Source of the DNA: Streptomyces mangrovi
GTDB taxonomy: Bacteria; Actinomycetota; Actinomycetes; Streptomycetales; Streptomycetaceae
Length of the DNA stretch: 64,000 nt
Reading direction: 5' to 3'
NCBI RefSeq assembly: GCF_900114215.1
Contig: NZ_FOSG01000009.1
Span: forward strand, 1-64,000
A model generated the notes under the pieces. It was not told where the DNA came from. It did no database searches and was given only the letters and a program-made list of their open reading frames with translations. The position numbers were made by a program, and so were the translations under genes. Numbering within the stretch: the first letter of the stretch is position 1; the number at the start of each line of letters is the position of its first letter. Shown here piece by piece: positions 36,398 to 45,182 of this stretch.

Positions 36398-37825
36398 TCA
36401 GTGCCGCCGCAGCAGCGTATCGGCGTCGCTCAGGGTGGCCGCCAGGCGGGTCAGCGCCTCCTCGTCGCGCTCCACCGCCTCGTAGGAGGGGCCCTCGGCG
36501 GTGGACCAGCGACGGGCGACCGCCGCCGCGTCCTCGCCCAGCACCAGGGCCGCGGCCTGCGCCGCGGCGCCGAGCGCGACCAGCTCCTGCGCGCGCGGCA
36601 CCACCACCGGCCGCCCCGACAGGCGCCGCACCGTCTCGCGCCACGCGGTGCCCTTCGCGCCGCCGCCGATCAGCAGGATCGGGGCGTCCGGCTCGGCGTC
36701 CTCGTCCAGGACCAGGTCCAGGGCGGCCAGCAGGGCGTAGACCGCGCCGTCGTAGGTGGCCTGGAGGATCTGGCCCGCGCCTGTGTCGTGCCGCAGGCCG
36801 GTCAGGGTGCCGGAGGCGTAGGGGAGGTTGGGGGTGCGCTCGCCGTCCAGGAAGGGCAGGACGGTCACGCCGCCGCCCGGCTCGACGGCCTCGCGGTCCA
36901 GGCCGAACAGGGCCGCGACGCGGTCCACGGCCAGGGTGCAGTTGAGGGTGCAGGCCAGCGGCAGCCAGTCGGTGCGGGCGTCGGCGAAGCCGGCGACGGT
37001 GCCGGTGGGGTCGGCGGGGCGGCGGGTGGAGACGGCGTAGACGGTGCCGGAGGTGCCCAGGCTCAGCACCGGCCGGCCCGGCCGCAGGCCGAGGCCGAGG
37101 GCGGCGGCCATGTTGTCGCCGGTGCCGGTGGCCACCAGTGTGCCCTGGGGCAGCGGCAGCCCCTCCTGAGGCCGCACCGTGCCGGCCGCCTCGCCGTGGC
37201 CCAGCACGCGGGGCAGCAGTTCGGGGGAGAGGCCGACCTTCCCCAGGATCTCCTGGTCGTAGGCCTGGTCGGCCGTCGACCACCAGCCGGTGCCCGAGGC
37301 GTCGCCCCGGTCGGTGGCGCCCTGGCCGGACAGACGCTCGGTGAGGTAGTCGTGCGGCAGCCGCACCGCCTTCACGGCGGCGGCCGCCTCGGGCTCGTTC
37401 TCGCGCAGCCACTGCCACTTGGTGACGGTGAAGGAGGCCGCCGGGACGCTGCCGAAGCGTTCGGCCCAGGCCTTCGGCCCGCCCAGCTCGGCCACCAGGC
37501 GGTCGCGCTGCGGGGCCGAGCGCACGTCGTTCCACAGCAGGGCGGGGCGGACGGGGCGGCCCCGTCCGTCCAGCGTCACCAGCCCGTGCTGCTGGCCGCC
37601 GACGGAGACCGCGGCGGCCCGGTGGACGGCCGGCCCGCACTGCTCCAGTGCCTGCCGCAGTGCCTGCCACCACTGCTCCGGATCGCTCTCGTGCTCGGGC
37701 GAGACGGTGTGGGGCGCCTGGCCGCGCGCGACCACCTCGCCGGTGGCGGCGTCGACGACCAGCGCTTTGGTGGACTGCGTCGAGCTGTCCACACCGACAA
37801 CGAGCGGACCTTCGGGTGCGGCCAT
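36398..37825 (-). CDS. xylB: Xylulokinase
   Basis: FGGY-family kinase of 475 residues phosphorylating D-xylulose to enter the pentose phosphate path. VVGVDSSTQSTKALVVD N-terminal ATP motif, GGQQHGLVTLD, substrate Asp in DASGTGWW, GTSGTVYA and GGGAKGTAWRE seen. ATG at 37823-37825. Divergent from xylA with 78 bases between. Confidence 0.94.
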   Translation of the reverse strand: MAAPEGPLVVGVDSSTQSTKALVVDAATGEVVARGQAPHTVSPEHESDPEQWWQALRQALEQCGPAVHRAAAVSVGGQQHGLVTLDGRGRPVRPALLWNDVRSAPQRDRLVAELGGPKAWAERFGSVPAASFTVTKWQWLRENEPEAAAAVKAVRLPHDYLTERLSGQGATDRGDASGTGWWSTADQAYDQEILGKVGLSPELLPRVLGHGEAAGTVRPQEGLPLPQGTLVATGTGDNMAAALGLGLRPGRPVLSLGTSGTVYAVSTRRPADPTGTVAGFADARTDWLPLACTLNCTLAVDRVAALFGLDREAVEPGGGVTVLPFLDGERTPNLPYASGTLTGLRHDTGAGQILQATYDGAVYALLAALDLVLDEDAEPDAPILLIGGGAKGTAWRETVRRLSGRPVVVPRAQELVALGAAAQAAALVLGEDAAAVARRWSTAEGPSYEAVERDEEALTRLAATLSDADTLLRRH

Positions 37826-37862
37826 GTCGCCTCTTCCTCTCTGGGGCTTCTGGGCGCATACT

Positions 37863-37887
37863 AATTTGTCAACGGGCCTGACGAAAT
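37863..37887. promoter_or_regulatory. Operator-like inverted repeat between xylB and xylA
   Basis: atttgtca (37864-37871) and tgacgaaat (37879-37887) form an imperfect inverted repeat with a 7-base spacer, in the middle of the divergent promoter region. ROK-family XylR sites in other actinomycetes have similar TTTGTCA half-sites. Likely target of the adjacent ROK protein. Confidence 0.55.
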
Positions 37888-37903
37888 ACCCGAGAGGCAT
37901 GAC

Positions 37904-39076
37904 ATGAGCTACGAGCCGGCACCCGAGCACAAGTTCACCTTCGGTCTGTGGACCGTGGGCTGGCAGGGGGGCGACCCCTTCGGCGACGCCACCCGACCGG
38001 CCCTCGACCCGGTCGAGACCGTCCAGAAGCTCTCCGAGCTGGGCGCCCACGGCGTCACCTTCCACGACGACGACCTGATCCCCTTCGGCTCCTCCGAGGC
38101 CGAGCGCGAGGGCATCGTCAAGCGCTTCCGCCAGGCGCTGGACGCCACCGGCATGAAGGTGCCGATGGCCACCACCAACCTCTTCAAGCACCCGGTGTTC
38201 AAGGACGGCGCCTTCACCGCCAACGACCGGGACGTGCGCCGCTACGCGCTGCGCAAGACCCTGCGCAACATCGACCTGGCCGCAGAACTGGGCGCCACCA
38301 CCTACGTCGCCTGGGGCGGCCGCGAGGGCGCCGAGTCGGGCGGCGCCAAGGACGTGCGGGTCGCGCTGGACCGCCTCAAGGAGGCCTTCGACCTCCTCGG
38401 CGACTACGTCGTCTCCCAGGGCTACGACCTGCGCTTCGCCATCGAGCCCAAGCCCAACGAGCCGCGCGGCGACATCCTGCTGCCGACCGTCGGCCACGCG
38501 CTGGCGTTCATCAACGAGCTGGAGCACGCCGACCGCGTCGGCCTCAACCCCGAGGTCGGTCACGAGCAGATGGCCGGACTGAACTTCCCGCACGGCATCG
38601 CCCAGGCGCTGTGGCACGGCAAGCTCTTCCACATCGACCTCAACGGCCAGTCCGGCATCAAGTACGACCAGGACTTCCGCTTCGGCGCCGGCGACCTGCG
38701 CCAGGCGTTCTGGCTGGTGGACCTGCTGGAGTCGGCCGGCTACGAGGGCCCGCGGCACTTCGACTTCAAGCCGCCGCGCACGGAGGACTTCGACGGAGTG
38801 TGGGCGTCGGCGGCCGGCTGCATGCGCAACTACCTGATCCTCAAGGAGAAGGCGGCCGCCTTCCGCGCCGACCCCGAGGTCCGGGAGGCGCTGCGCGCCT
38901 CGCGCCTGGACGAGCTGGCGCGGCCGACCCTGAACGAGGGCGAGACCGCCGCCGATCTGCTGGCCGACACCGCCGCCTTCGAGGAGTTCGACGTGGACGC
39001 CGCGGCCGGGCGCGGTATGGCCTTCGAGCGGCTGGACCAGCTGGCGCTGGAGCACCTGCTGGGCGTCCGCGGCTGA
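37904..39076 (+). CDS. xylA: Xylose isomerase
   Basis: Metal-dependent aldose-ketose isomerase of 390 residues converting D-xylose to D-xylulose. Catalytic His in VTFHDDDL; metal ligands in [30 protein letters not shown] and KYDQDFRFG, and the final Asp in RHFDFKPPR, all present. Shorter class I form usual in actinomycetes. ATG 37904 with gagagg upstream. Confidence 0.97.
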   Translation: MSYEPAPEHKFTFGLWTVGWQGGDPFGDATRPALDPVETVQKLSELGAHGVTFHDDDLIPFGSSEAEREGIVKRFRQALDATGMKVPMATTNLFKHPVFKDGAFTANDRDVRRYALRKTLRNIDLAAELGATTYVAWGGREGAESGGAKDVRVALDRLKEAFDLLGDYVVSQGYDLRFAIEPKPNEPRGDILLPTVGHALAFINELEHADRVGLNPEVGHEQMAGLNFPHGIAQALWHGKLFHIDLNGQSGIKYDQDFRFGAGDLRQAFWLVDLLESAGYEGPRHFDFKPPRTEDFDGVWASAAGCMRNYLILKEKAAAFRADPEVREALRASRLDELARPTLNEGETAADLLADTAAFEEFDVDAAAGRGMAFERLDQLALEHLLGVRG

Positions 39077-39119
39077 AACGGCCGACCCGGGCCGCCTGGT
39101 CGGCCCGGCCGGTGAGGCC

Positions 39120-39159
39120 CCGTGCGGGGGCGCGGGTGGCGGCCCGCGCCCCCGCACGG
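39120..39159. terminator. Bidirectional terminator between xylA and a small gene
   Basis: Perfect 17-base arms (39120-39136 and 39143-39159) with a 6-base loop, 44 bases after the xylA stop and just before the convergent small gene's end. Confidence 0.75.
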
Positions 39160-39190
39160 TCCGCCGCCGCGAGAGCTGCGGCCGGGGGCG

Positions 39191-39460
39191 TCAGCCGTCC
39201 TTGCGGCGGCGGCGCCACCGGCGCCCCTTGCGGCGGCCCCTGCTCCAGAACCACCCCGCCGGGGGCTCGTCCGCCCGCCACGGCTGCGGCTCGGGCGGAT
39301 CGTCCCGCCAGCGGGCCCGCAGCATGCGCGTACGCGCGGCCGGCTCGCTCACCTCGGCACCGCGTATGAAGTCCTCGTCGAGCACGACGTCGTCCCAGGC
39401 GCCTCTCTTGGCGTCGTCGCCGTCGCCGCCCTCTCCCCGTCGTGCGTGTCCACTACCCAC
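39191..39460 (-). CDS. Small basic hypothetical protein
   Basis: 89 residues with an acidic first third (GDGDDAKRGAWDDVVLDEDFI), a central RARWRDDP and a C-terminal run of Arg/Lys/Trp (WSRGRRKGRRWRRRRKDG). No family recognised. GTG 39460 is chosen because AGGAGG lies six bases upstream; a longer frame from 39478 has no such site. Downstream in orientation from nothing obvious; possibly nucleic-acid binding from composition only. Confidence 0.7.
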   Translation of the reverse strand: MGSGHARRGEGGDGDDAKRGAWDDVVLDEDFIRGAEVSEPAARTRMLRARWRDDPPEPQPWRADEPPAGWFWSRGRRKGRRWRRRRKDG

Positions 39461-39526
39461 AGCGCACCTCCTGGTCACGGAGAACGGACGGCGGCCCCCG
39501 TGGAGTTCCCGCCGTGCGGGCGCTTC

Positions 39527-41869
39527 TCAGCCCGGGACGAGCCGGTAGACGCGCCCGGAAGCCGTCCCGAACTCCACGACCCCGGCCTCAGGCCGTACGG
39601 TCTCCACCGGCCGCCCCTCGCAGGACACCGCGACCTCGCCGGCCGTGCGCACCCGCGCCCGGCGTCCGGCCCGGGAGAGCAGCTCGGCTCCGGCCAGCGC
39701 ACCGCCGCGCCAGGTGAGGCCCACCTCGAAACCGCCGCGCGCCAGCAGCCCGCGCACCGAGCCCTCGGGCAGCGCGGGCGGCAGGGCGGGCAGCAGATGG
39801 ATCTCACCGGCGTGGCTGTGCACCAGCCACTCGCAGATCCCCGCGGTGGCGCCGAAGTTGCCGTCGATCTGGAAGGGCGGGTGCAGATCGAAGAGGTTCG
39901 GGGCGGTGCGCTCGGGGGTGAGCTGGTCGGTCAGCAGTTTGTGGGCGCGGGCGCCGTCCTCCAGCCGCGCCCAGAAGTTGATCTTCCAGGCGAGCGACCA
40001 GCCCGTGCCCGCGTCGCCCCGCAGCTCCAGCGTGGTGCGCGCCGCCTCGAACAGCTCGGGGGTGCCGCGCCGGGTGATCCGGCCGCCCGGGTGCAGCGCG
40101 TACAGATGCGAGACGTGCCGGTGGCCGCGCTCGGGCGCGGCCGCGTCCCAGTCCTCGCGCCACTCCTGGAGCTGCCCCAGCTCCCCGATCCGCGGCGGGG
40201 CCAGCCGCTCGCGAGCCGCCCGCGCCTCCTTCACCAGCTCCTCGTCCACGCCCAGCAGCTCGGCGCTCGCGGCGGTGGCGTCGAACAGATCGCGCAGGAT
40301 CTGGTTGTCCATGGCCGGACCCGCGCACAGCGAGCCGCCGGGGCCGAGGTGGTGGGCGTTCTCGGGGGAGATCGACGGACAGGTGACCAGCTCCCCCGTC
40401 GCGGGGTCCTCCACCAGGGCGTCCAGGAAGAAACGCGCCGCGCCGGCCAGGACCGGATAGCGCTTTCGCAGCTTCGCCTCGTCGCCGGTGAAGCGGTGAT
40501 GCTCCCAGATCGACAGCGCCAGCCAGGCGCCGCCGGTGGGCCACATTCCCCAGAACGCCCCGTCCACCGGAGCGGTGCCGCGCCACAGGTCGGTGTTGTG
40601 GTGGGCGACCCAGCCGCGCGCGCCGTACACGGCCCGGGCGGTACGGGCGCCGGCGGCGGCCAGATCGTCCAGCAGGCCGAACAGCGGCTCCCAGCACTCC
40701 AGGAGGTTGGCGGGGGCGGCCGGCCAGTAGTTCATCTCGGTGTTGATGTTGATGGTGTACTTGCCGCCCCACGGCGGGTCGGTCAGGTCGTTCCACAGCC
40801 CCTGGAGGTTCGCCGGCTGGGTGCCGGGACGGGAGCAGGCGATGAGCAGGTAGCGGCCGTAGGCGAAGTACAGCGCCACCAGATGCGGGTCCTCACCGCG
40901 CGCGAAGCGCGCCACCCGCTCGTCGGTCGGCAGCGCGGCGGCGGGTGTGGGCGGCACTTCCAGCCGTACCCGGTCGAACAGCGCCGCATGGTCCCGGATA
41001 TGACGGGCACGCAGCTCGGCGCAGGGCCGGGCGGCCGCCGCGTCCACCGGGGCGGCGGCGCGGCGGGCGGCCGCGCCGGGATCCTCCTCCACACCGCGCC
41101 AGTCGCGGTGGTTGGTGGCGGCCGAGACCAGCAGGGTGACGGCGTTCGCCCCCTCGACGCGCAGCTCACCGTCCGCCGAGCGCACGGCGCCCCCCTCGGC
41201 GACCGCCCGCACCAGGCAGTGAAAGCGCAGCACGCCCGTGATGCCCTGGGCGTCGTCGCCGGCGCCGTCCAGGGCGATGGTGTGCGGGGCGGGGGAGCGG
41301 GAGACGGAGCGCAGCGGGCTGTCGAGGCGGGCCGTGAAGGAGATGGCGCCGGGGGAGTCGGCGGTCAGCCGGACCACGATCACCTGGTCCGGCGCGCTGG
41401 CGAACACCTCGCGGCGGTGACGCACCCCGCCACGCGTGTACTCCACCGAGGCGACGGCGGTGGCCAGATCGAGTTCGCGCCGGTAGCCGGTGGTCTCGCC
41501 GCCCTCGGGGAAGGACAGACGCAGATCGCCGACGGTCTGGTACTGGAGCTGCTTGACGGGGACGCCCATCAGGTCGGAGTCGGCCAGGGCCTGCGCCTCG
41601 TCCCACCGCCCCTCGAACACCAGCCGGCGGACCTCGGGGAGGGAGGCGAGGGCCCGGGGGTTGTCGTAGTCGTGCGGGCCGCCGGCCCACAGGGTGTCCT
41701 CGTTGAGCTGAAGCCGCTCGCCGTCCGTGCCGCCGAACACCATGGCTCCCAGACGGCCGTTGCCCACCGGCAGGGCCTGGAGCCATTCGGAGGCGGGGCG
41801 GGGGTACCACAGGCGGAGTTCACCGGGGGCCGGGCTGCCGGGGTGGGCGGGGCGGTGGTCCGTGCTCAC
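39527..41869 (-). CDS. Glycoside hydrolase family 95, alpha-L-fucosidase type
   Basis: Large inverting glycosidase of 780 residues covering the full N-terminal beta domain, (alpha/alpha)6 barrel and C-terminal beta domain. LWYPRPASEWLQALPVGNGR near 20, NLQGLWND and INTEMNYWPA near 410, PSISPEN near 500 and SLAWKINFWARL near 640 are the family blocks holding its acid/base residues. No signal peptide, so cytosolic. GTG 41869. The gene follows an operator-like aagcgctt site. Related family members also act on L-galactosides. Confidence 0.9.
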   Translation of the reverse strand: MSTDHRPAHPGSPAPGELRLWYPRPASEWLQALPVGNGRLGAMVFGGTDGERLQLNEDTLWAGGPHDYDNPRALASLPEVRRLVFEGRWDEAQALADSDLMGVPVKQLQYQTVGDLRLSFPEGGETTGYRRELDLATAVASVEYTRGGVRHRREVFASAPDQVIVVRLTADSPGAISFTARLDSPLRSVSRSPAPHTIALDGAGDDAQGITGVLRFHCLVRAVAEGGAVRSADGELRVEGANAVTLLVSAATNHRDWRGVEEDPGAAARRAAAPVDAAAARPCAELRARHIRDHAALFDRVRLEVPPTPAAALPTDERVARFARGEDPHLVALYFAYGRYLLIACSRPGTQPANLQGLWNDLTDPPWGGKYTININTEMNYWPAAPANLLECWEPLFGLLDDLAAAGARTARAVYGARGWVAHHNTDLWRGTAPVDGAFWGMWPTGGAWLALSIWEHHRFTGDEAKLRKRYPVLAGAARFFLDALVEDPATGELVTCPSISPENAHHLGPGGSLCAGPAMDNQILRDLFDATAASAELLGVDEELVKEARAARERLAPPRIGELGQLQEWREDWDAAAPERGHRHVSHLYALHPGGRITRRGTPELFEAARTTLELRGDAGTGWSLAWKINFWARLEDGARAHKLLTDQLTPERTAPNLFDLHPPFQIDGNFGATAGICEWLVHSHAGEIHLLPALPPALPEGSVRGLLARGGFEVGLTWRGGALAGAELLSRAGRRARVRTAGEVAVSCEGRPVETVRPEAGVVEFGTASGRVYRLVPG

Positions 41870-41910
41870 TTGCGGCTCCAGGACGGGGAGGCGGGACGGG
41901 CGCGGTCTAG

Positions 41911-41922
41911 CAAGCGCTTACC
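41911..41922. promoter_or_regulatory. LacI-type operator-like site before the GH95 gene
   Basis: gcaagcgcttac with the core aagcgctt, 42 bases upstream of the GH95 start. Shares ten consecutive bases with the site before the acetylxylan esterase. Confidence 0.55.
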
Positions 41923-41964
41923 GTACACCCGTGGCACAGCTCGCGGGGAGGCGTGCGGACGGGC

Positions 41965-42375
41965 TCAGCCGTACGCGCTCGGCCACTCCTGATACGGCGG
42001 CAGCTCCCGCAGCCGGAGCGAGTGCCGCGGCCCCGGCACCACCTCGGTGTCGAGATTGCCCGGATCGATCTGCCGGATGAACTCCCGGCACCGTCCGCAC
42101 GGCGGCACCACGCGCAGCGTGCCCTCGTCGTCCCGCCATACGGCGACGATTTTCGCGATCCGGTACTCGCGCGCCGTGACCATGGCGGCGATGGCCGCGT
42201 GCTCGGCGCGGAAACCCGTTCCCGAGCCGGTGTCGATGCACACGCCCGAGTGGAGGCGGCCCGTTTCCGCCACCAGGGTCGAGGCCACGTTGCCGAAGAG
42301 CCGGCCGCCGACGGGGTGCGGATGGAGTACCGCCTCGGCGGAGGCGATCAGTTCTTCGTCGGACACGTTGGTCAT
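41965..42375 (-). CDS. Cytidine deaminase-like protein with altered zinc ligand
   Basis: CDA-fold protein of 136 residues, related to cytidine and blasticidin S deaminases. The catalytic Glu and the second zinc motif PPCGRCREF are present. The usual Cys-Ala-Glu zinc motif reads Arg-Ala-Glu (codon at 42208-42210), a single base from TGC Cys. Loss of one of three zinc Cys ligands would be expected to weaken or end activity. ATG 42373-42375. Close homologues, as I recall them, have FCAEH here. Confidence 0.82.
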   Translation of the reverse strand: MTNVSDEELIASAEAVLHPHPVGGRLFGNVASTLVAETGRLHSGVCIDTGSGTGFRAEHAAIAAMVTAREYRIAKIVAVWRDDEGTLRVVPPCGRCREFIRQIDPGNLDTEVVPGPRHSLRLRELPPYQEWPSAYG

Positions 42376-42444
42376 ACGGCCACGCCATCCGCGGCCGCCC
42401 GCGGGGCGCAGCGCGTTCCTCCGCGCGGCGGCGCCGTGTTCGAC

Positions 42445-42487
42445 GCGGGACCGCCCGGCCTCCCCCGCCAAGGCCGGGCGGTCCCGC
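42445..42487 (-). terminator. Terminator after the ATP-binding regulator
   Basis: Perfect 16-base arms (42445-42460 and 42472-42487) with an 11-base loop, directly past the stop of the HATPase gene. Confidence 0.75.
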
Positions 42488-42488
42488 A

Positions 42489-42968
42489 TCACGGGGCGGA
42501 GGTGCCGAAGCCCAGTTCCGCCCAGACCGTGTGGCCCCTGCCGCCGGCGCCCGGCCGTACCCCCCAGGCCTCGGCCAGGGCGCTGACCAGCAGCAGTCCG
42601 CGTCCGTTCTCCCCTTCCGCGCCGCCGCCCTCCGGGCAGAGCCCCGCCGCGCCCCCGGCGTGCCGGGCGGGGCCGGATCCCTGGTCGGTGACCGCCAGCC
42701 GCAGCCGTACGCCCGTGACGCGCAGCTCGCAGTCGACCCTCTCGCTGTCGGTGTGACGCACGGCGTTGGTGAAGAGCTCGGAGACGACCAGCTGCGCGTC
42801 GTCGCGGACCACCGCCCCGATGTCCCACTCTGTCAGCCGGGCGAGGACCCTTCTGCGGGCCTCGGCCACGGAGGCGCCTATGGCCGGGAGGCGGAACACG
42901 TCTCGCAGGGGTCTCTCGACGGACCCCCCGGCGCGCTCCAGCGGGCGAACATCGGAAAAGTAAGCCAC
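42489..42968 (-). CDS. RsbW/AbaA-like ATP-binding regulatory protein
   Basis: GHKL ATPase-fold protein of about 160 residues, similar to anti-sigma factor kinases. N-box ELFTNAVRH near 75, G1 DQGSGP near 105, and GRGLLLVSALAEAWG. GTG 42968 is the preferred start; a TTG at 43004 would add 12 residues. In Streptomyces such proteins stand beside WhiJ-like and DUF397 genes and take part in developmental control. Divergent from that pair here. Confidence 0.85.
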   Translation of the reverse strand: MAYFSDVRPLERAGGSVERPLRDVFRLPAIGASVAEARRRVLARLTEWDIGAVVRDDAQLVVSELFTNAVRHTDSERVDCELRVTGVRLRLAVTDQGSGPARHAGGAAGLCPEGGGAEGENGRGLLLVSALAEAWGVRPGAGGRGHTVWAELGFGTSAP

Positions 42969-43112
42969 GCCCTCAGTGTGAAGGGCGTGAGCAACATCTG
43001 GCAAGGATCAATCTGTTGTTTGCACAAACGTGCATGCCACCCTGTCGGGAAGATCCGATGGCATGACAAACTGCCGCTGCGGACAAGTGAGTTGGAGTGC
43101 GGGAGGGGTGCG

Positions 43113-43979
43113 GTGGCTGACACCAGGGCGGGCGGCGCCCCCACGGTTCTGCGGGTGGTGCTCGGCCGGCGGCTGGGCGATCTGCGGCGGCGGGCGGGAC
43201 TGACCTACGAGCGGGCCGCCGAGGCGCTCGACGTCACACACGCCACGATCCGCCGGATGGAGCGGGCCGAGGTCGGTCTGAAGATCCCCTACGTCGAGAA
43301 GCTGCTGCGCACCTACGGCATCACCGAGCAGGCGGAGATCGACAGCTTCCTCTCCCTCGCCCGCGAGGCCAACCGGCCCGGCTGGTGGCACCGCTACCGT
43401 GACGTGCTGCCCGACTGGTTCAGCGCCTTCGTCAGCCTGGAGAGCGAGTCCCACGTCATCCGCGCCTACGAGCCGCACTACGTGCCCGGACTCCTCCAGA
43501 CCGAGGAGTACGCCCGCGCCGTGCTGCGCGCGGGCATGCCGCACGTCGCCGAGGAGGAGATCGAGCGCGGCATCGCGCTGCGGCTGGAACGCCAGCGGCT
43601 GCTCACGCGGGACGAACCGCCCCTGCTGTGGGTGGTGATGGACGAGACCGTGCTGCGCAGGCCCATCGGCGGGCCCGAGGTCATGCGCGGGCAGATCTCC
43701 CGTCTGATCGAGGCGTGCTCGATGCCGACGGTGCGCCTGCAGGTCATGCCCTTCGACGCCGGGCCGCACCCGGCCATGTACGGGCCCTTCCACATCTTCC
43801 GGTTCCCCATCCCGGAACTGCCCGACGTCGCCTACAGCGAGAGCCTGGTGGGCGCCGTCTACTTCGACCAGCGCGACGACGTCTCGGCGTTCCAGGAGGC
43901 GCTGGACCGGATGTGCGCACAGGCGGCGCCGGTGCGACGGACCGAGGCCGTCCTGGACGGCCTGCGCAAGGAGCTGTGA
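43113..43979 (+). CDS. WhiJ-like XRE regulator with DUF5753
   Basis: 288 residues: N-terminal helix-turn-helix (LGDLRRRAGLTYERAAEALDVTHATIRRME, about 15-50 split over the fold) and C-terminal DUF5753 effector-like domain (YEPHYVPGLLQTEEYARAVL near 135 and VMPFDAGPHPAMYGPF near 225). Start GTG 43113 behind gggagggg. Its stop overlaps the next GTG. Paralogues of this set are numerous in Streptomyces and repress or license development and antibiotic genes. Confidence 0.9.
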   Translation: MADTRAGGAPTVLRVVLGRRLGDLRRRAGLTYERAAEALDVTHATIRRMERAEVGLKIPYVEKLLRTYGITEQAEIDSFLSLAREANRPGWWHRYRDVLPDWFSAFVSLESESHVIRAYEPHYVPGLLQTEEYARAVLRAGMPHVAEEEIERGIALRLERQRLLTRDEPPLLWVVMDETVLRRPIGGPEVMRGQISRLIEACSMPTVRLQVMPFDAGPHPAMYGPFHIFRFPIPELPDVAYSESLVGAVYFDQRDDVSAFQEALDRMCAQAAPVRRTEAVLDGLRKEL

Positions 43980-44296
43980 ACCACCCCATGGGAAAACGCG
44001 TCTACAACGGCATGCCCGCCCGGCAATTGGGGAGTGAGGGCTGGCGCAAGCCGTGGAGCGGCGGCAACGGGGGCAGCTGCGTGGAGGCCATGCGGCTCGC
44101 GGACGGAAGGGTGGCGCTGCGCCAGTCCACCGACCCCGACGGACCCGCTCTGATATACGCCCACCACGCGATGGCCGGGTTCATCCGGGGCGTCAAGGCG
44201 GGGGAGGCCGACTTCCTGCTCGTCCAGGAGAGCGCGGGTCCCGCACCGCGGCCCGCGCGCCCCGCACATCCCGCGCAGAGGCAGAGCACGTGTTGA
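43976..44296 (+). CDS. DUF397 small protein
   Basis: 106 residues. The DUF397 core WRKPWSGGNGGSCVEAMRL and VALRQSTDPDGPALIY is plain; the C-terminus is Pro/Ala-rich and longer than usual. GTG 43976 overlaps the regulator's stop (GTGA); an ATG at 43988 is also possible. DUF397 proteins act with their cognate WhiJ-like partner, as antagonist or co-factor. Confidence 0.9.
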   Translation: MNHPMGKRVYNGMPARQLGSEGWRKPWSGGNGGSCVEAMRLADGRVALRQSTDPDGPALIYAHHAMAGFIRGVKAGEADFLLVQESAGPAPRPARPAHPAQRQSTC

Positions 44297-44310
44297 GAAC
44301 CGACGAGACG

Positions 44311-44346
44311 ATGACGATGACGATGACGAGGACGGCGACGGCATGA
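44311..44346 (+). other. gatgac repeat and possible coupling micro-ORF
   Basis: A run of gatgac units holds three in-frame ATGs (44311, 44317, 44323). The frame reads MTMTMTRTATA and its TGA overlaps the ATG of the methyltransferase (ATGA at 44343). It may couple translation, or be a simple repeat. Confidence 0.3.
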
Positions 44347-45182
44347 CTGACCAGCCCCACCTGATCCACCAGGCGCACGGGGGCTTCACGCCCGAGCAGA
44401 TCGACACCAGCAGGCCGCACCCGGCCCGTATGTACGACTACTACCTCGGCGGAAGCGACAACTACGAGGTGGACCGTGAGGCCGCCGAACGCCTGATGAG
44501 GATGGCCCCGGACGTGCGGGTGAGCGCCCGGGCCAACCGGGACTTCCTCGGCCGCGCGGTGCGGACGGTGGTGGAGGAACTGGGCATCCGTCAGATCATC
44601 GACGTCGGCACCGGCATCCCCACCTCGCCCAACACCCACGAACTCGCCCGGGCCGCGGCCCCCGACACCCGTGTGGTGTACGTCGACAACGACCCCATCG
44701 TCTCCGTCCACGCCGGCGCCAAGCTCACCGGTGCGGGCAACGCCGAGTTCGTCCTGGCCGACGCCCGCAGGCCCGAGGCCGTCATCGAGCATCCGGCCGT
44801 CCGGGAACTGATCGACTTCGACCGTCCGGTGGCCCTCCTGCTCATCGCGGTCCTGCACTTCGTCAAGGACGAGGAGGACCCCGCCGCGCTCGTGGCCGCG
44901 CTCGGCGGCGCGCTGCCCCCCGGAAGCTGCCTCGTCCTCACCCACGGCACCTCGGACTTCCACGAGAAGCAGCGGGTGGAGGAGGGCACCGACGTCTACC
45001 GGAACGCCACCGCCCAGGTCAGCCTGCGCAGCCATGCCGAGATCCTGTCGTTCTTCGACGGCTGGGACCTCACCGACCCCGGGCTGGTGCAGCTTCCGCT
45101 GTGGCGGCCGGACGGACCGGTGCCCGAGCCCGGCGAGCTGCGCCGCGTGGCGCTCTACGGCGGGGTCGGCGTCAAGCGCTGA
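44343..45182 (+). CDS. DUF574-type SAM-dependent methyltransferase
   Basis: Actinomycete methyltransferase family (PF04672) of 279 residues. The family opening RPHPARMYDYYLGGSDNYEVDR near 25-45, SAM motif IIDVGTGIPTSPNTHE near 82 and VYVDNDPIVSVHA near 108 are present. Often found beside WhiJ/DUF397 genes; target unknown. The last 28 bases overlap the convergent radical SAM gene. Confidence 0.9.
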   Translation: MTDQPHLIHQAHGGFTPEQIDTSRPHPARMYDYYLGGSDNYEVDREAAERLMRMAPDVRVSARANRDFLGRAVRTVVEELGIRQIIDVGTGIPTSPNTHELARAAAPDTRVVYVDNDPIVSVHAGAKLTGAGNAEFVLADARRPEAVIEHPAVRELIDFDRPVALLLIAVLHFVKDEEDPAALVAALGGALPPGSCLVLTHGTSDFHEKQRVEEGTDVYRNATAQVSLRSHAEILSFFDGWDLTDPGLVQLPLWRPDGPVPEPGELRRVALYGGVGVKR

